Source: DATESN01 sp035270785 (GTDB lineage: Bacteria > Bacillota > Clostridia > Lachnospirales > Lachnospiraceae). Taken from it: DNA of 18,668 bases. Both the position numbers and the translations under genes were made by a program. Below the pieces are notes generated by a model, which did no database searches, was not told the DNA's origin, and saw only the letters and a program-made list of their open reading frames with translations. Shown here piece after piece: positions 1 through 6,611 of the stretch (positions are counted from its first letter, which is position 1; every line of letters starts with the position of its first letter). The stretch lies in NCBI GenBank assembly GCA_035270785.1, contig DATESN010000088.1:1-18668 (forward strand). The letters run 5' to 3'.

Positions 1-18
1 TGTAGATAGTTTTTTCAT
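1..18 (-). CDS. 5' end of a minus-strand gene (partial)
   Basis: Only the first six codons (M-K-K-L-S-T) are inside the window; the gene continues beyond base 1. The call rests on an ATG preceded by a good ribosome-binding sequence (AAGGAAGG, about 8 bases upstream on the minus strand). M-K-K followed by polar and hydrophobic residues could begin a signal peptide, but too little is visible to name a product. It lies downstream of tRNA-Leu on the same strand, separated from it by a likely terminator. Confidence 0.5.
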
Positions 19-131
19 GATATTCACCTTCCTTGATAAAAAATAAGTCAATAGGTACACGCGGGATTAGGGTAAAAAAGCCCCCAGAATCTAGCGCGGT
101 TCAACATATTTTCTATCTAGTCTTGTGACAT

Positions 132-163
132 AAAAAACCCCCACAAACATAGAGTTTGCAAGG
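132..163 (-). terminator. Rho-independent terminator after tRNA-Leu(UAG)
   Basis: Read on the minus strand, a hairpin with a CAAAC/GTTTG core and 5-base loop, extended by G-U and C-G pairs, is followed by a run of six T. It lies 12 bases past the 3' end of tRNA-Leu. Confidence 0.6.
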
Positions 164-174
164 CTTTGCTTTAC

Positions 175-254
175 TGCGGATGACAGGAATTGAACCTGCA
201 CGGTCTCCCACTAGATCCTAAGTCTAGCGCGTCTGCCAGTTCCGCCACATCCGC
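175..254 (-). tRNA. tRNA-Leu (anticodon UAG)
   Basis: Minus-strand cloverleaf with acceptor stem GCGGATG/CATCCGC and discriminator A. The anticodon loop CTTAGGA gives UAG, which reads CUN leucine codons. The extra variable arm expected of a class II tRNA is present. The T-loop is TTCAATT. No CCA is encoded, so the end must be added by nucleotidyltransferase. It stands alone, between the MATE gene and the partial gene at the window edge. Confidence 0.96.
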
Positions 255-378
255 AAGATCGTGACTAGCACGATTGATATTGTATAACAGTTTTACTATT
301 TTGTAAATACTTATTATAAAAATAATTTGGAACTTATAAAATTCATTTCTTCCTATTTAAGTTCCAAGTTTTATTGGC

Positions 379-1764
379 TTATGCATTATCCGGTATTTCT
401 CTTATTACTTTGTGATATACCCGAACCAAAAATATAACGGTCAATGTAAGTGCCATAATCTCAGCAATGGGAAAGGACCACCAAACATTCGACAATACCC
501 CAGATAACGATAATAAATATGCGGCTGGCAATAATACCACCAATTGTCTTGCCACCGAAACAATTAAACTATACATAGCATTACCCAATGCTTGAAAAGC
601 AGTACCTGCAATAATACAGAATCCTGCTATTAAAAACCCTATACTTATAATGCGAAAAGCCGGAATTCCAATTTCCAACATAGCATTTGATGCGTTAAAC
701 ATCATAAGTAATCTTTTTGGAAATATTTGAAATACTAAAAATCCTACAAACATAATGCTCATGGAATAAAGCATACTTAGCTTTATCGCTTTTATTACCC
801 TACCTCTTTTTCCTGCCCCGTAATTATATGCAACTATTGGAATCATTCCATTATTCAAACCAAAAATCGGCATAAATATAAAGCTTTGCACTTTGAAGTA
901 AACTCCGAATACCGTAGTTGCTGTTATCGTAAACGATAATAATATTTGATTCATCCCATACGTCATCACTGAGCCTATGGCCTGCATAAAAATAGATGGC
1001 ACGCCAACTTTATATATTTGCCCAATAATGTTTTTATCAGGTTTAAAACCCCTATAACTTATTTTAACTTCACTATTTACTTTTTGGTTCATATAAATTG
1101 CCAATATTCCGGCAATTGTTTGACCAATTACCGTCGCCAAGGCAGCACCTGCAACGCCAAGCTTTGGGAATCCAAAATATCCAAATATTAAAATTGGATC
1201 TAATATTAAGTTTATAATCGCACCTGTTCCCTGTGTTGCCATTGTATACATTGTCTTACCGGTTGCCTGAAGTAACTTTTCAAAAGTTAATTGCATAAAG
1301 ATACCGAAAGAACAAGCGCAACATATTGTCAAATATTGTTGTCCATATGATAAAACACTTGTTACATCAGTCTGACTCCTATAAAACGGACCAGTTACAA
1401 ATAATCCTATTAGTAAGAATAAAACATATCCCAACACAGCCAAAAATATCCCATTTTCAGCTACCTTACTTACCTTTTCTTTATCATTTTCTCCTAGTGA
1501 TTTAGATAGAATTGCATTAATTCCAACCCCAGTTCCAGTACCAATAGCTATCATCAAAATTTGAATCGGAAAAGCTAACGAAACAGCCGTTAATGCATCC
1601 TCACTTACCATTGATACAAAGATACTGTCTACAATATTGTAAAGGGCCTGTACTAGCATTGATATCATCATTGGTAATGACATCGTTATCAGTAGTTTAT
1701 TAACCGGCATTATTCCCATTTTATTTTCATTTTGTTGTTTTTGTTGTTCTTGTTCAACCATCAT
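379..1764 (-). CDS. MATE family multidrug/Na+ (H+) efflux transporter
   Basis: Polytopic membrane protein of the MATE family (MepA/DinF-like branch), which exports cationic drugs or metabolites using a Na+ or H+ gradient. About twelve hydrophobic segments are visible, and the first helix carries the typical run around P-M-M-I-S-M-L-V-Q-A-L-Y-N-I-V-D-S-I-F. The internal G-V-A-G-A-A-L-A-T segment is also characteristic. The open frame reaches an earlier ATG at 1818, but I prefer the tandem ATG pair at 1764/1761 because AGGAGT lies 4-7 bases before it. That start gives about 460 residues, the usual family length, and removes an 18-residue extension encoded by a hairpin block. The substrate cannot be inferred, and no regulator adjoins the gene. 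Confidence 0.9.
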   Translation of the reverse strand: MMVEQEQQKQQNENKMGIMPVNKLLITMSLPMMISMLVQALYNIVDSIFVSMVSEDALTAVSLAFPIQILMIAIGTGTGVGINAILSKSLGENDKEKVSKVAENGIFLAVLGYVLFLLIGLFVTGPFYRSQTDVTSVLSYGQQYLTICCACSFGIFMQLTFEKLLQATGKTMYTMATQGTGAIINLILDPILIFGYFGFPKLGVAGAALATVIGQTIAGILAIYMNQKVNSEVKISYRGFKPDKNIIGQIYKVGVPSIFMQAIGSVMTYGMNQILLSFTITATTVFGVYFKVQSFIFMPIFGLNNGMIPIVAYNYGAGKRGRVIKAIKLSMLYSMSIMFVGFLVFQIFPKRLLMMFNASNAMLEIGIPAFRIISIGFLIAGFCIIAGTAFQALGNAMYSLIVSVARQLVVLLPAAYLLSLSGVLSNVWWSFPIAEIMALTLTVIFLVRVYHKVIREIPDNA

Positions 1765-1794
1765 CCGTACTCCTATCCGCAAGCATTCGCTTGC
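1755..1794 (-). promoter_or_regulatory. Hairpin plus Shine-Dalgarno block at the MATE start
   Basis: A perfect 6-bp stem with 4-base loop (GCAAGC-ATTC-GCTTGC on plus, 1779-1794) sits 14 bases before the tandem start codons. The intervening minus-strand bases are GGATAGGAGTACGG. The same arrangement, hairpin then GATTGGTGTG then ATGATG, occurs at rdgB (3755-3788), so this looks like a recurring translation-start module and not an ordinary leader. Confidence 0.45.
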
Positions 1795-1890
1795 AATCAA
1801 ATCCATTCGTATTTCCATTTTGCTACTTCATATTTATTCATATACCCTGTAACTTTTCATCTACATTAATATAATCCTATATCATTAAAG

Positions 1891-1928
1891 AAAATAAAGA
1901 ACGGGAAGTCTATTTTTCAGACTTCCCG
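1891..1928 (-). terminator. Terminator of the six-tRNA operon
   Basis: Perfect 10-bp stem CGGGAAGTCT/AGACTTCCCG (arms 1902-1911 and 1919-1928) with a 7-base loop. On the minus strand it is followed by a T-rich tail (TTCTTTATTTTC). It begins 12 bases past tRNA-Lys and separates the tRNA operon from the MATE gene. Confidence 0.8.
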
Positions 1929-1940
1929 AATCCTGTATGA

Positions 1941-2013
1941 TGAGACATCGGGGATTCGAACCCCGGACAACTTGATTAAAAGTCAAGTGCTCTACCAACT
2001 GAGCTAATATCCC
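1941..2013 (-). tRNA. tRNA-Lys (anticodon UUU)
   Basis: Anticodon stem CTTGA/TCAAG with loop CTTTTAA gives UUU. The acceptor stem GGGATAT/ATGTCTC pairs with two G-U wobbles; discriminator A; T-arm CGGGG-TTCGAAT-CCCCG. Last gene of the six-tRNA operon, no encoded CCA. Confidence 0.97.
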
Positions 2014-2045
2014 GAACAATCATTATAAGTGCTTTATTACACTAA

Positions 2046-2117
2046 CAGGGCTAGCAAGATTCGAACTTGCGAATGCAGCAGTCAAAGTGCTGTGCCTTAC
2101 CGCTTGGCGATAGCCCT
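2046..2117 (-). tRNA. tRNA-Gln (anticodon UUG)
   Basis: Anticodon stem CAGCA/TGCTG with loop CTTTGAC gives UUG. Acceptor stem AGGGCTA/TAGCCCT, discriminator G, T-loop TTCGAAT. Fifth gene of the operon. Confidence 0.96.
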
Positions 2118-2144
2118 ACATTTTAAACGGTTGCAATAACCGAG

Positions 2145-2219
2145 GGTGGATACAGGGGCTCGAACCCTGGACCTCCAGAACCACAATCTGGCGCGATAAC
2201 CAACTACGCTATACCCACC
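2145..2219 (-). tRNA. tRNA-His (anticodon GUG)
   Basis: Anticodon stem CCAGA/TCTGG with loop TTGTGGT gives GUG. Acceptor stem GTGGGTA/TATCCAC is extended by the G(-1):C73 pair typical of histidine tRNA, so the span includes that extra base. Confidence 0.96.
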
Positions 2220-2263
2220 ATATGAAAGAAAATTTAAACATAGGTTTGTTTTTTCCACATAAA

Positions 2264-2337
<74 letters not shown>

Positions 2338-2364
2338 AAGATAACTAATATTTTGCAATATTAA

Positions 2365-2435
2365 AGCGGGTGATGGGAATCGAACCCACGCGTCTAGCTT
2401 GGAAGGCTAGCGTTCTACCATTGAACCACACCCGC
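2365..2435 (-). tRNA. tRNA-Gly (anticodon UCC)
   Basis: Anticodon stem CTAGC/GCTAG with loop CTTCCAA gives UCC. Acceptor stem GCGGGTG/CACCCGC, discriminator T. The length of 71 bases is usual for tRNA-Gly. Confidence 0.97.
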
Positions 2436-2464
2436 ATATTACTCTATTTGAAATTGTATAAAAA

Positions 2465-2539
2465 TCGGGGTGACAGGATTCGAACCTGCGGCCTCCTGGT
2501 CCCAAACCAGGCGCTCTAGCCAAGCTGAGCCACACCCCG
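2465..2539 (-). tRNA. tRNA-Pro (anticodon UGG)
   Basis: Anticodon stem CCTGG/CCAGG with loop TTTGGGA gives UGG. Acceptor stem CGGGGTG/CACCCCG, discriminator A. It is the promoter-proximal gene of the six-tRNA operon. Confidence 0.97.
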
Positions 2540-2579
2540 TAGTTATTTTGTATCACGATATTTCCGTGACGCAAAATAA

Positions 2580-2608
2580 ATTATATAATAAGGTTCCCCT
2601 ATTGTCAA
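2580..2608 (-). promoter_or_regulatory. Sigma-A promoter of the Pro-Gly-Arg-His-Gln-Lys tRNA operon
   Basis: Consensus -35 TTGACA (2603-2608) and consensus -10 TATAAT (2580-2585), separated by exactly 17 bases, about 40 bases upstream of tRNA-Pro. A perfect match at both hexamers suits a strongly expressed stable-RNA operon. Confidence 0.9.
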
Positions 2609-2667
2609 CATATTTTTTAACTTTTTTATATGTATTTGTTTTATTGACATTGCATGTCCATCTTTTG

Positions 2668-3153
2668 TTATAGATAGTTAATTTTAAAACTTGCTTTCCC
2701 ATTTTCATCCAACTCCATAATAATATAAGACGGTTTTTTTCCCTCTTGCCTTGGGTATGTTAAACTACCTGGATTAATTGCAATGATGTCCTCATCTTCT
2801 TCTACAAGCGGTTTATGAGTATGTCCATACATTACAATATTAACACCCCTGGCCTTTGCCTCTTTTTTTATAGTTTCATTTCCCATGGAAACATAGTAAT
2901 TATGACCATGAGTAAGCCAGACACTATACTTCCCAATATGAAACTCAAGTTCCCTTGGCAGTTCAGAAAAGAAATCATTATTACCTAAAACCATTTTTAT
3001 GGTACAATTGGCATCGTCGTCAATGATATCATCACTTCCCTCATTATCGCCACAATGTATAATCATATCTATGGGTGATACTCTTTCTCTTTCTATTACT
3101 TTAATATAATTTTCATTATGTCGATGTGTATCACTAACAATAAGAACTTTCAT
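2668..3153 (-). CDS. yfcE: YfcE/MJ0936-family metallophosphoesterase
   Basis: Cytosolic phosphodiesterase of the calcineurin-like superfamily. YfcE-type enzymes hydrolyse phosphodiester bonds using two metal ions, usually Mn; the physiological substrate is unsettled. All metal-binding motifs are visible in order: S-D-T-H (residues 7-10), G-D-N (35-37), G-N-N-D (57-60), T-H-G-H (81-84) and G-H-T-H (110-113). At 161 residues it is full length for the family. Its start codon lies inside the end of rdgB (20-base overlap, different frame) with TAGGTGAAGTGA upstream, so the two are probably translationally coupled. The rdgB-yfcE pairing is common in Firmicutes. It is the last gene of the operon, and no convincing terminator follows it before the tRNA promoter. 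Confidence 0.92.
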   Translation of the reverse strand: MKVLIVSDTHRHNENYIKVIERERVSPIDMIIHCGDNEGSDDIIDDDANCTIKMVLGNNDFFSELPRELEFHIGKYSVWLTHGHNYYVSMGNETIKKEAKARGVNIVMYGHTHKPLVEEDEDIIAINPGSLTYPRQEGKKPSYIIMELDENGKASFKINYL

Positions 3154-3760
3154 TCACTTCACCTACTGATTTTTTCTTTAGTTCCTCTTTCATTTTTTTT
3201 AGTGCTTTTCCCCTATGACTTTCACAGTTCTTTTGTTCCGGCGTTAAATCCGCTGTTGAGCACCCATACTTTGGCAATATGAATATAGGATCATATCCAA
3301 AACCATTGCTTCCCGAAGCTTCGTATCCTATGTTTCCCTCCATAAAACCTTCTGTTGTTATTATTTCACCATCTGGAAAAACAGCTGCAATGGCACATAC
3401 GAACCTTGCTGACCTTTTTTCCTCCGGTACGCCCTCTAAACGATCAAGGATTACTTGATTCTTTATTGTATAGGAAGTATCTTCCCCAAGGTATCTTGCA
3501 GAATATATTCCAGGCTCTTTTTCTAAATAATCCACTTCCAACCCAGAGTCATCTGCCAAAACAATTTCATGACATATCTTGGCTATCGCTTTTGCCTTTA
3601 TGATTGCATTTTCCTTAAATGAGATTCCATTTTCCTCTATATCTATTGAAATTCCAGCATCCTTTAAAGATAATACTAAAACATTCATATCTTGAAATAT
3701 CATGCGAACTTCTTTCATTTTACCTTCATTTCCTGTCGCAAAGATAATCTTTCTCATCAT
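3134..3760 (-). CDS. rdgB: XTP/dITP diphosphatase (non-canonical purine NTP pyrophosphatase)
   Basis: Housecleaning enzyme that hydrolyses dITP, XTP and ITP to monophosphates, keeping deaminated purines out of DNA and RNA. Family motifs are clear: T-G-N-E-G-K near the N-terminus (residues 9-14), A-D-D-S-G-L-E-V-D, the G-S-N-G-F-G-Y-D-P-I-F segment, and the C-terminal S-H-R-G-K-A-L. An in-frame ATG exists at 3775, but the family begins right at the M-R-K-I-I-F strand, so I take the ATG pair at 3760/3757, giving about 208 residues. The first choice would read through part of a hairpin repeat. The ribosome-binding sequence is weak (GATTGGTGTG) and is part of a 60-bp repeat that precedes the gene. 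The 3' end overlaps yfcE by 20 bases. Confidence 0.93.
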   Translation of the reverse strand: MMRKIIFATGNEGKMKEVRMIFQDMNVLVLSLKDAGISIDIEENGISFKENAIIKAKAIAKICHEIVLADDSGLEVDYLEKEPGIYSARYLGEDTSYTIKNQVILDRLEGVPEEKRSARFVCAIAAVFPDGEIITTEGFMEGNIGYEASGSNGFGYDPIFILPKYGCSTADLTPEQKNCESHRGKALKKMKEELKKKSVGEVNESSYC

Positions 3761-3925
3761 CACACCAATCTGCATGCTTTAGCATGCACTAAATTCAAAA
3801 GTTGAGGTTAGCCTCAACATCACACCAATCTGCATGCTTTAGCATGCACTTAATTCAAAAGTTGAGGTTAGCCTCAACATCACACCCGTCTGCATGCTTT
3901 AGCATGCACTTAATTCAAACGTTGA
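3755..3925 (-). repeat. 60-bp tandem repeat, about 2.8 copies, with two hairpins per unit
   Basis: Three in-register copies with a period of exactly 60 bases (about 3761-3820, 3821-3880 and 3881-3925). Copies 1 and 2 differ at one base; copy 3 differs at a few bases and lacks the second hairpin. Each unit carries an inverted repeat TGCATGCT-TT-AGCATGCA (for example 3771-3788), and the first two also carry GTTGAGG-TTAG-CCTCAAC (3801-3818). On the minus strand the unit ends in GATTGGTGTGATG, identical to the rdgB start region, and the inner copies open a 13-codon ORF (M-L-R-L-T-S-T-F-E-L-S-A-C) that stops at the TAA in the next hairpin loop. The repeat fills most of the 175-base gap between the amidase stop and the rdgB start. 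Confidence 0.9.
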
Positions 3926-3935
3926 AATCCCTCTC

Positions 3936-4985
3936 TCACCTGTAGGCCTCTAATATTCCTTCATATATGCCTTCCGCTATTTTCATACGATATTCATCCT
4001 GTCCTAGCAAAAGCGCTTCCTTTTTGTTGCTTAAAAAGCCTACCTCAAGTAAAGCTACCGGAATAGTAGCTTTACTTACAATCACATTATCTTCCTTAGT
4101 CATAATTAAACCATTTGCTCTTCCATTCACTAATGTAACAACGGATTTTTCTATCATATCTGCTAGTTCCAGGCTGCTAAAACGGGGGATAAAAAAATTT
4201 GAATTATACACCGTTTGTATTCCATACATGGAATCATCTTCCAACTTTGAAACTGCATGAATACTTATAAACATATCCGCATTGATATCATTTGCAAATT
4301 GTACTCGCTTTTCACAATCTGGATTGCTATCATCTAGTCTTGTATAATATACTTTAATATCCGTTTCCGACAATAGACTCTGCAACTTCATTGCTATATC
4401 TAAATTTAATTCCTTTTCAACAATTCCATTTGCTATATTTCCAGATTCTGTACCACCATGCCCTGGATCAATTACAATTATCTTATCATATAGCTCCCTC
4501 GGAGACTGAAACTCCAAGCACAAAGAATTATTTTTTTTCACTATTTCACACTCATAAATATCGGTCATTTTAATTTGAAATATAGAAACGCCATTTTTAT
4601 AGGTGTATAAAACGGACTTTATTTTATCATTATTACCAGAAATAGAATTAATATCATAATAATTCTCTTCCATTCCCTCGAAATACAAAGTCACTGTATT
4701 TACCAAATAATCATTCACTATAGAAATATCATCTTCCATTACTTCCTCACTTACAGGAATGTAAACATATTTTGCATTTAATTTCTTTACTATCGTAAGT
4801 TTCTTCATAGAATTGGAATCTATCTCACTAATTATTTCTATAAGATTACTTTCATTCTGTGAAACTGATTCATCAGATGCATATGTAACCGCTCTATTTT
4901 CTATATAGAGCATCATAAAACTCATAGCTAATAACGTGAAGATTGATCCATATATAGCTGTTAGTTTCATTATCTTTTCATGCAT
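3936..4985 (-). CDS. N-acetylmuramoyl-L-alanine amidase (Amidase_3 family), membrane anchored
   Basis: Zinc amidase that cuts the bond between MurNAc and L-Ala in peptidoglycan. One N-terminal hydrophobic segment (about residues 8-27) acts as anchor or signal. Residues 35-165 form a divergent N-terminal region rich in short beta-like stretches, possibly AMIN-like. The catalytic domain runs from about 168 to the end. Zinc ligands fit H176 in D-P-G-H-G-G, E190 and H243 in S-I-H-A; the catalytic glutamate fits E314 in L-E-V-G-F-L-S-N. It begins 11 bases after the methyltransferase stop; the only SD-like sequence (AAGGAA) is unusually far, about 18 bases, so initiation may depend on coupling. CwlD-like spore-cortex or vegetative roles are both possible. 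The 349 residues exceed CwlD of Bacillus. Confidence 0.88.
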   Translation of the reverse strand: MHEKIMKLTAIYGSIFTLLAMSFMMLYIENRAVTYASDESVSQNESNLIEIISEIDSNSMKKLTIVKKLNAKYVYIPVSEEVMEDDISIVNDYLVNTVTLYFEGMEENYYDINSISGNNDKIKSVLYTYKNGVSIFQIKMTDIYECEIVKKNNSLCLEFQSPRELYDKIIVIDPGHGGTESGNIANGIVEKELNLDIAMKLQSLLSETDIKVYYTRLDDSNPDCEKRVQFANDINADMFISIHAVSKLEDDSMYGIQTVYNSNFFIPRFSSLELADMIEKSVVTLVNGRANGLIMTKEDNVIVSKATIPVALLEVGFLSNKKEALLLGQDEYRMKIAEGIYEGILEAYR

Positions 4986-4996
4986 TTGAATTTAAC

Positions 4997-6142
4997 TCAC
5001 ACTTTCCTTGGGGGTTTTGGGCCTAAATATTGATAAAAATATGTTTTTAACATACCGTTATAAATTTTACGATTTTTATTTGCCTTTTTACCAATATCTC
5101 TTTCTGCATTTTCATAGGAAGATATCAAATACATAGACCATGAATCTAAATTTTGAAATCTTTGCCCAATGCTTCTATATAATGGTACTAAGTTTTCTTT
5201 TTCTTCTAATCTCTCCCCATAAGGAGGATTCGTAATAATAAAGCCATATTTTTTGGGATGGCTCAATTGTTCTACCGGGCGTTGTTGAAAATGAATTAGT
5301 TTTTCAACTCCAGCAAGTTTTGCATTTTCTCTTGAAATTCTAACCATCTCGTCATCAATATCATAGGCCTGTATATCCGTATCTATTGATAAGTTAATAT
5401 TTTCATTTGCCTCATCACTTGTATTATACCATACTTTTTTATTAACAATATGATCCCATCTTTCTGATATAAAAGAGCGATTCATTCCTGGTGCAATACC
5501 AGCAGCCATTAATGCTGCTTCAATAGGAATCGTTCCGCCTCCACAGAATGGATCAACAAGTATCCTATCCTTATTCCAAGGTGTTAGCATTATTAATGCT
5601 GCTGCCAAATTTTCAGCAATTGGAGCTACTGCATTTAATTTACGATACCCTCTTTTATGTAACGATTCCCCCGTGGTATCTAAACCAATTGTCACTTCAT
5701 CTTTCATCAAAAAAACGCGCACAGGAAAACTGTCCCCATCTTCGTCAAACCAATTAATATGATACTTGTCCTTTAGACGCTCTACCATGGCCTTCTTCAT
5801 AATAGATTGAATATCTGATGGACTAAATAGTTTACTCTTAATGCTCGCTGCTTTTGCAACCCAAAACTTTCCATCCCTAGGAATAAAATTTTCCCAAGGT
5901 AATGCCTTGGTTCCTTCAAATAATTCGTCGTAGGTTTCTCCATGAAAACTTCCTACTTTTATAAGGATCCGTTCTGCAGAACGCAAAAAGACATTAGCAC
6001 GGCAAATTGCTTCTTCATCGCCATAAAATGTTACTCTTCCATCTTCTACCATGGCAATTTCATATCCCAAATCATATATCTCATTTTTTAATACCGCTTC
6101 CAAGCCAAAATGGCAAGGTGCAATTAATTCATATTTTTTCAT
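4997..6142 (-). CDS. THUMP-domain class I SAM-dependent rRNA methyltransferase (YpsC/RlmL-N type)
   Basis: Predicted to methylate a guanine N2 in 23S rRNA, as the homologous RlmL N-terminal part does in E. coli. The N-terminal ferredoxin-like and THUMP region (residues 1 to about 165) starts with Y-E-L-I-A-P and F-G-L-E-A-V. The Rossmann domain follows, with SAM motif D-P-F-C-G-G-G-T (197-204), an acidic motif around A-Y-D-I-D (259-263) and the catalytic N-P-P-Y-G-E-R-L (305-312). The 381 residues match the stand-alone Firmicute form, not the longer E. coli RlmKL fusion. It is the first gene of the operon with the amidase, rdgB and yfcE. No SD sequence precedes the ATG, which sits a few bases from a strong -10 box, so the mRNA may be leaderless. 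Confidence 0.92.
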   Translation of the reverse strand: MKKYELIAPCHFGLEAVLKNEIYDLGYEIAMVEDGRVTFYGDEEAICRANVFLRSAERILIKVGSFHGETYDELFEGTKALPWENFIPRDGKFWVAKAASIKSKLFSPSDIQSIMKKAMVERLKDKYHINWFDEDGDSFPVRVFLMKDEVTIGLDTTGESLHKRGYRKLNAVAPIAENLAAALIMLTPWNKDRILVDPFCGGGTIPIEAALMAAGIAPGMNRSFISERWDHIVNKKVWYNTSDEANENINLSIDTDIQAYDIDDEMVRISRENAKLAGVEKLIHFQQRPVEQLSHPKKYGFIITNPPYGERLEEKENLVPLYRSIGQRFQNLDSWSMYLISSYENAERDIGKKANKNRKIYNGMLKTYFYQYLGPKPPRKV

Positions 6143-6148
6143 ATTTAT

Positions 6149-6177
6149 ATATTATAGCCCTTCTAATTTCCTGTCAA
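6149..6177 (-). promoter_or_regulatory. Promoter abutting the methyltransferase start codon
   Basis: Minus-strand TTGACA (6172-6177) lies 15 bases from TATAAT (6151-6156), or 17 bases from the overlapping TAATAT (6149-6154). Either choice puts the transcription start within a few bases of the ATG at 6142. A terminator upstream at 6211-6243 isolates it, so it should drive the whole four-gene operon. Confidence 0.75.
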
Positions 6178-6205
6178 TCTATTCAGACTAAATTAATTTA
6201 ATATA

Positions 6206-6243
6206 ATGAAAAACAGCGATAGAAATAATCTCTATCGCTGTTT
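6206..6243 (-). terminator. Strong terminator after the Asn-rich gene
   Basis: Perfect 13-bp stem (6211-6223 with 6231-6243; core CAGCGATAGA/TCTATCGCTG) and a 7-base loop, followed on the minus strand by five T. It starts about 20 bases past the stop of the small gene at 6264. Symmetry would also let it work from the plus side. Confidence 0.88.
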
Positions 6244-6263
6244 TATATTCGTATTGTTATTTT

Positions 6264-6494
6264 TTAAAAATCAAAATCATTTCTTTCTTTGTAACTGTTT
6301 GAACAATCGCTCTCTTTGTTTTGATTGGAATTTTTGTTTTGATTGCTAGTTTTGTTTTGATTGCTAGTTTTGTTTTGATTGCTAGTTTTGTTCTGATTGT
6401 TGTCCTTTGTATTGTTTGATTGACTGTTTGATTGGACATCTTTTTGGCTTTGGTTGTTATTCATGTTGTTAGTGTTGCTTTCATTTTTTGACAT
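6264..6494 (-). CDS. Small Asn/Gln/Ser/Lys-rich repeat protein, unknown function
   Basis: A 76-residue, very hydrophilic, low-complexity protein with no hydrophobic segment. Three near-identical 18-base repeats (about 6335-6390) encode K-T-S-N-Q-N units, with diverged copies on either side. The C-terminus ends with an aromatic-acidic tail, R-N-D-F-D-F, and has one Cys. It is probably a real gene: a full AGGAGG lies 9 bases before the ATG, a candidate promoter lies upstream, and a strong terminator lies just downstream. The overlapping frame (6257-6439) reads the repeats as T-K-L-A-I-K but has no SD. The composition vaguely recalls gamma-type small acid-soluble spore proteins, but I see no specific motif and do not assign that function. 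Confidence 0.65.
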   Translation of the reverse strand: MSKNESNTNNMNNNQSQKDVQSNSQSNNTKDNNQNKTSNQNKTSNQNKTSNQNKNSNQNKESDCSNSYKERNDFDF

Positions 6495-6551
6495 CTGAAA
6501 TACCTCCTGAATATTTTTGGTTACATGGGTAGTATTTCTTATGAGTTAAAA

Positions 6552-6580
6552 ATTATTCCATAAATATTAAACTCTTGCAA
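6552..6580 (-). promoter_or_regulatory. Candidate promoter of the Asn-rich gene
   Basis: Minus-strand TTGCAA (6575-6580), 17-base spacer, AATAAT (6552-6557), about 57 bases before the ATG at 6494. Moderate hexamer match in very AT-rich DNA. Confidence 0.4.
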
Positions 6581-6611
6581 ATTTTTCTATAAATTCTTTT
6601 AAATTCATTCA

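Noticed and set aside
70..110. GGGGGC followed by six T on the minus strand, terminator-like, before the partial gene
   Set aside because: I could not find a convincing complementary 5' arm, so neither a terminator nor a riboswitch is claimed. The nearby TCTAGCGCG shared with tRNA-Leu is short enough to be chance.
2640..2660. Small GACAT-TGC-ATGTC hairpin after yfcE as a terminator
   Set aside because: Five-base AT-rich stem with no T-run on the minus strand; too weak.
2470..2673. Plus-strand ORF beginning M-T-G-F-E-P-A
   Set aside because: It is the antisense reading of tRNA-Pro and the tRNA promoter; this start is a well-known spurious translation of tRNA T-arms.
3755..3925. Possible CRISPR array
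   Set aside because: The entire 60-bp unit is repeated, spacer part included, with no unique spacers and no cas genes nearby.
6257..6439. 60-residue minus-strand ORF with T-K-L-A-I-K repeats
   Set aside because: Same DNA repeats as the Asn-rich gene in another frame, lacking its SD; judged a shadow.
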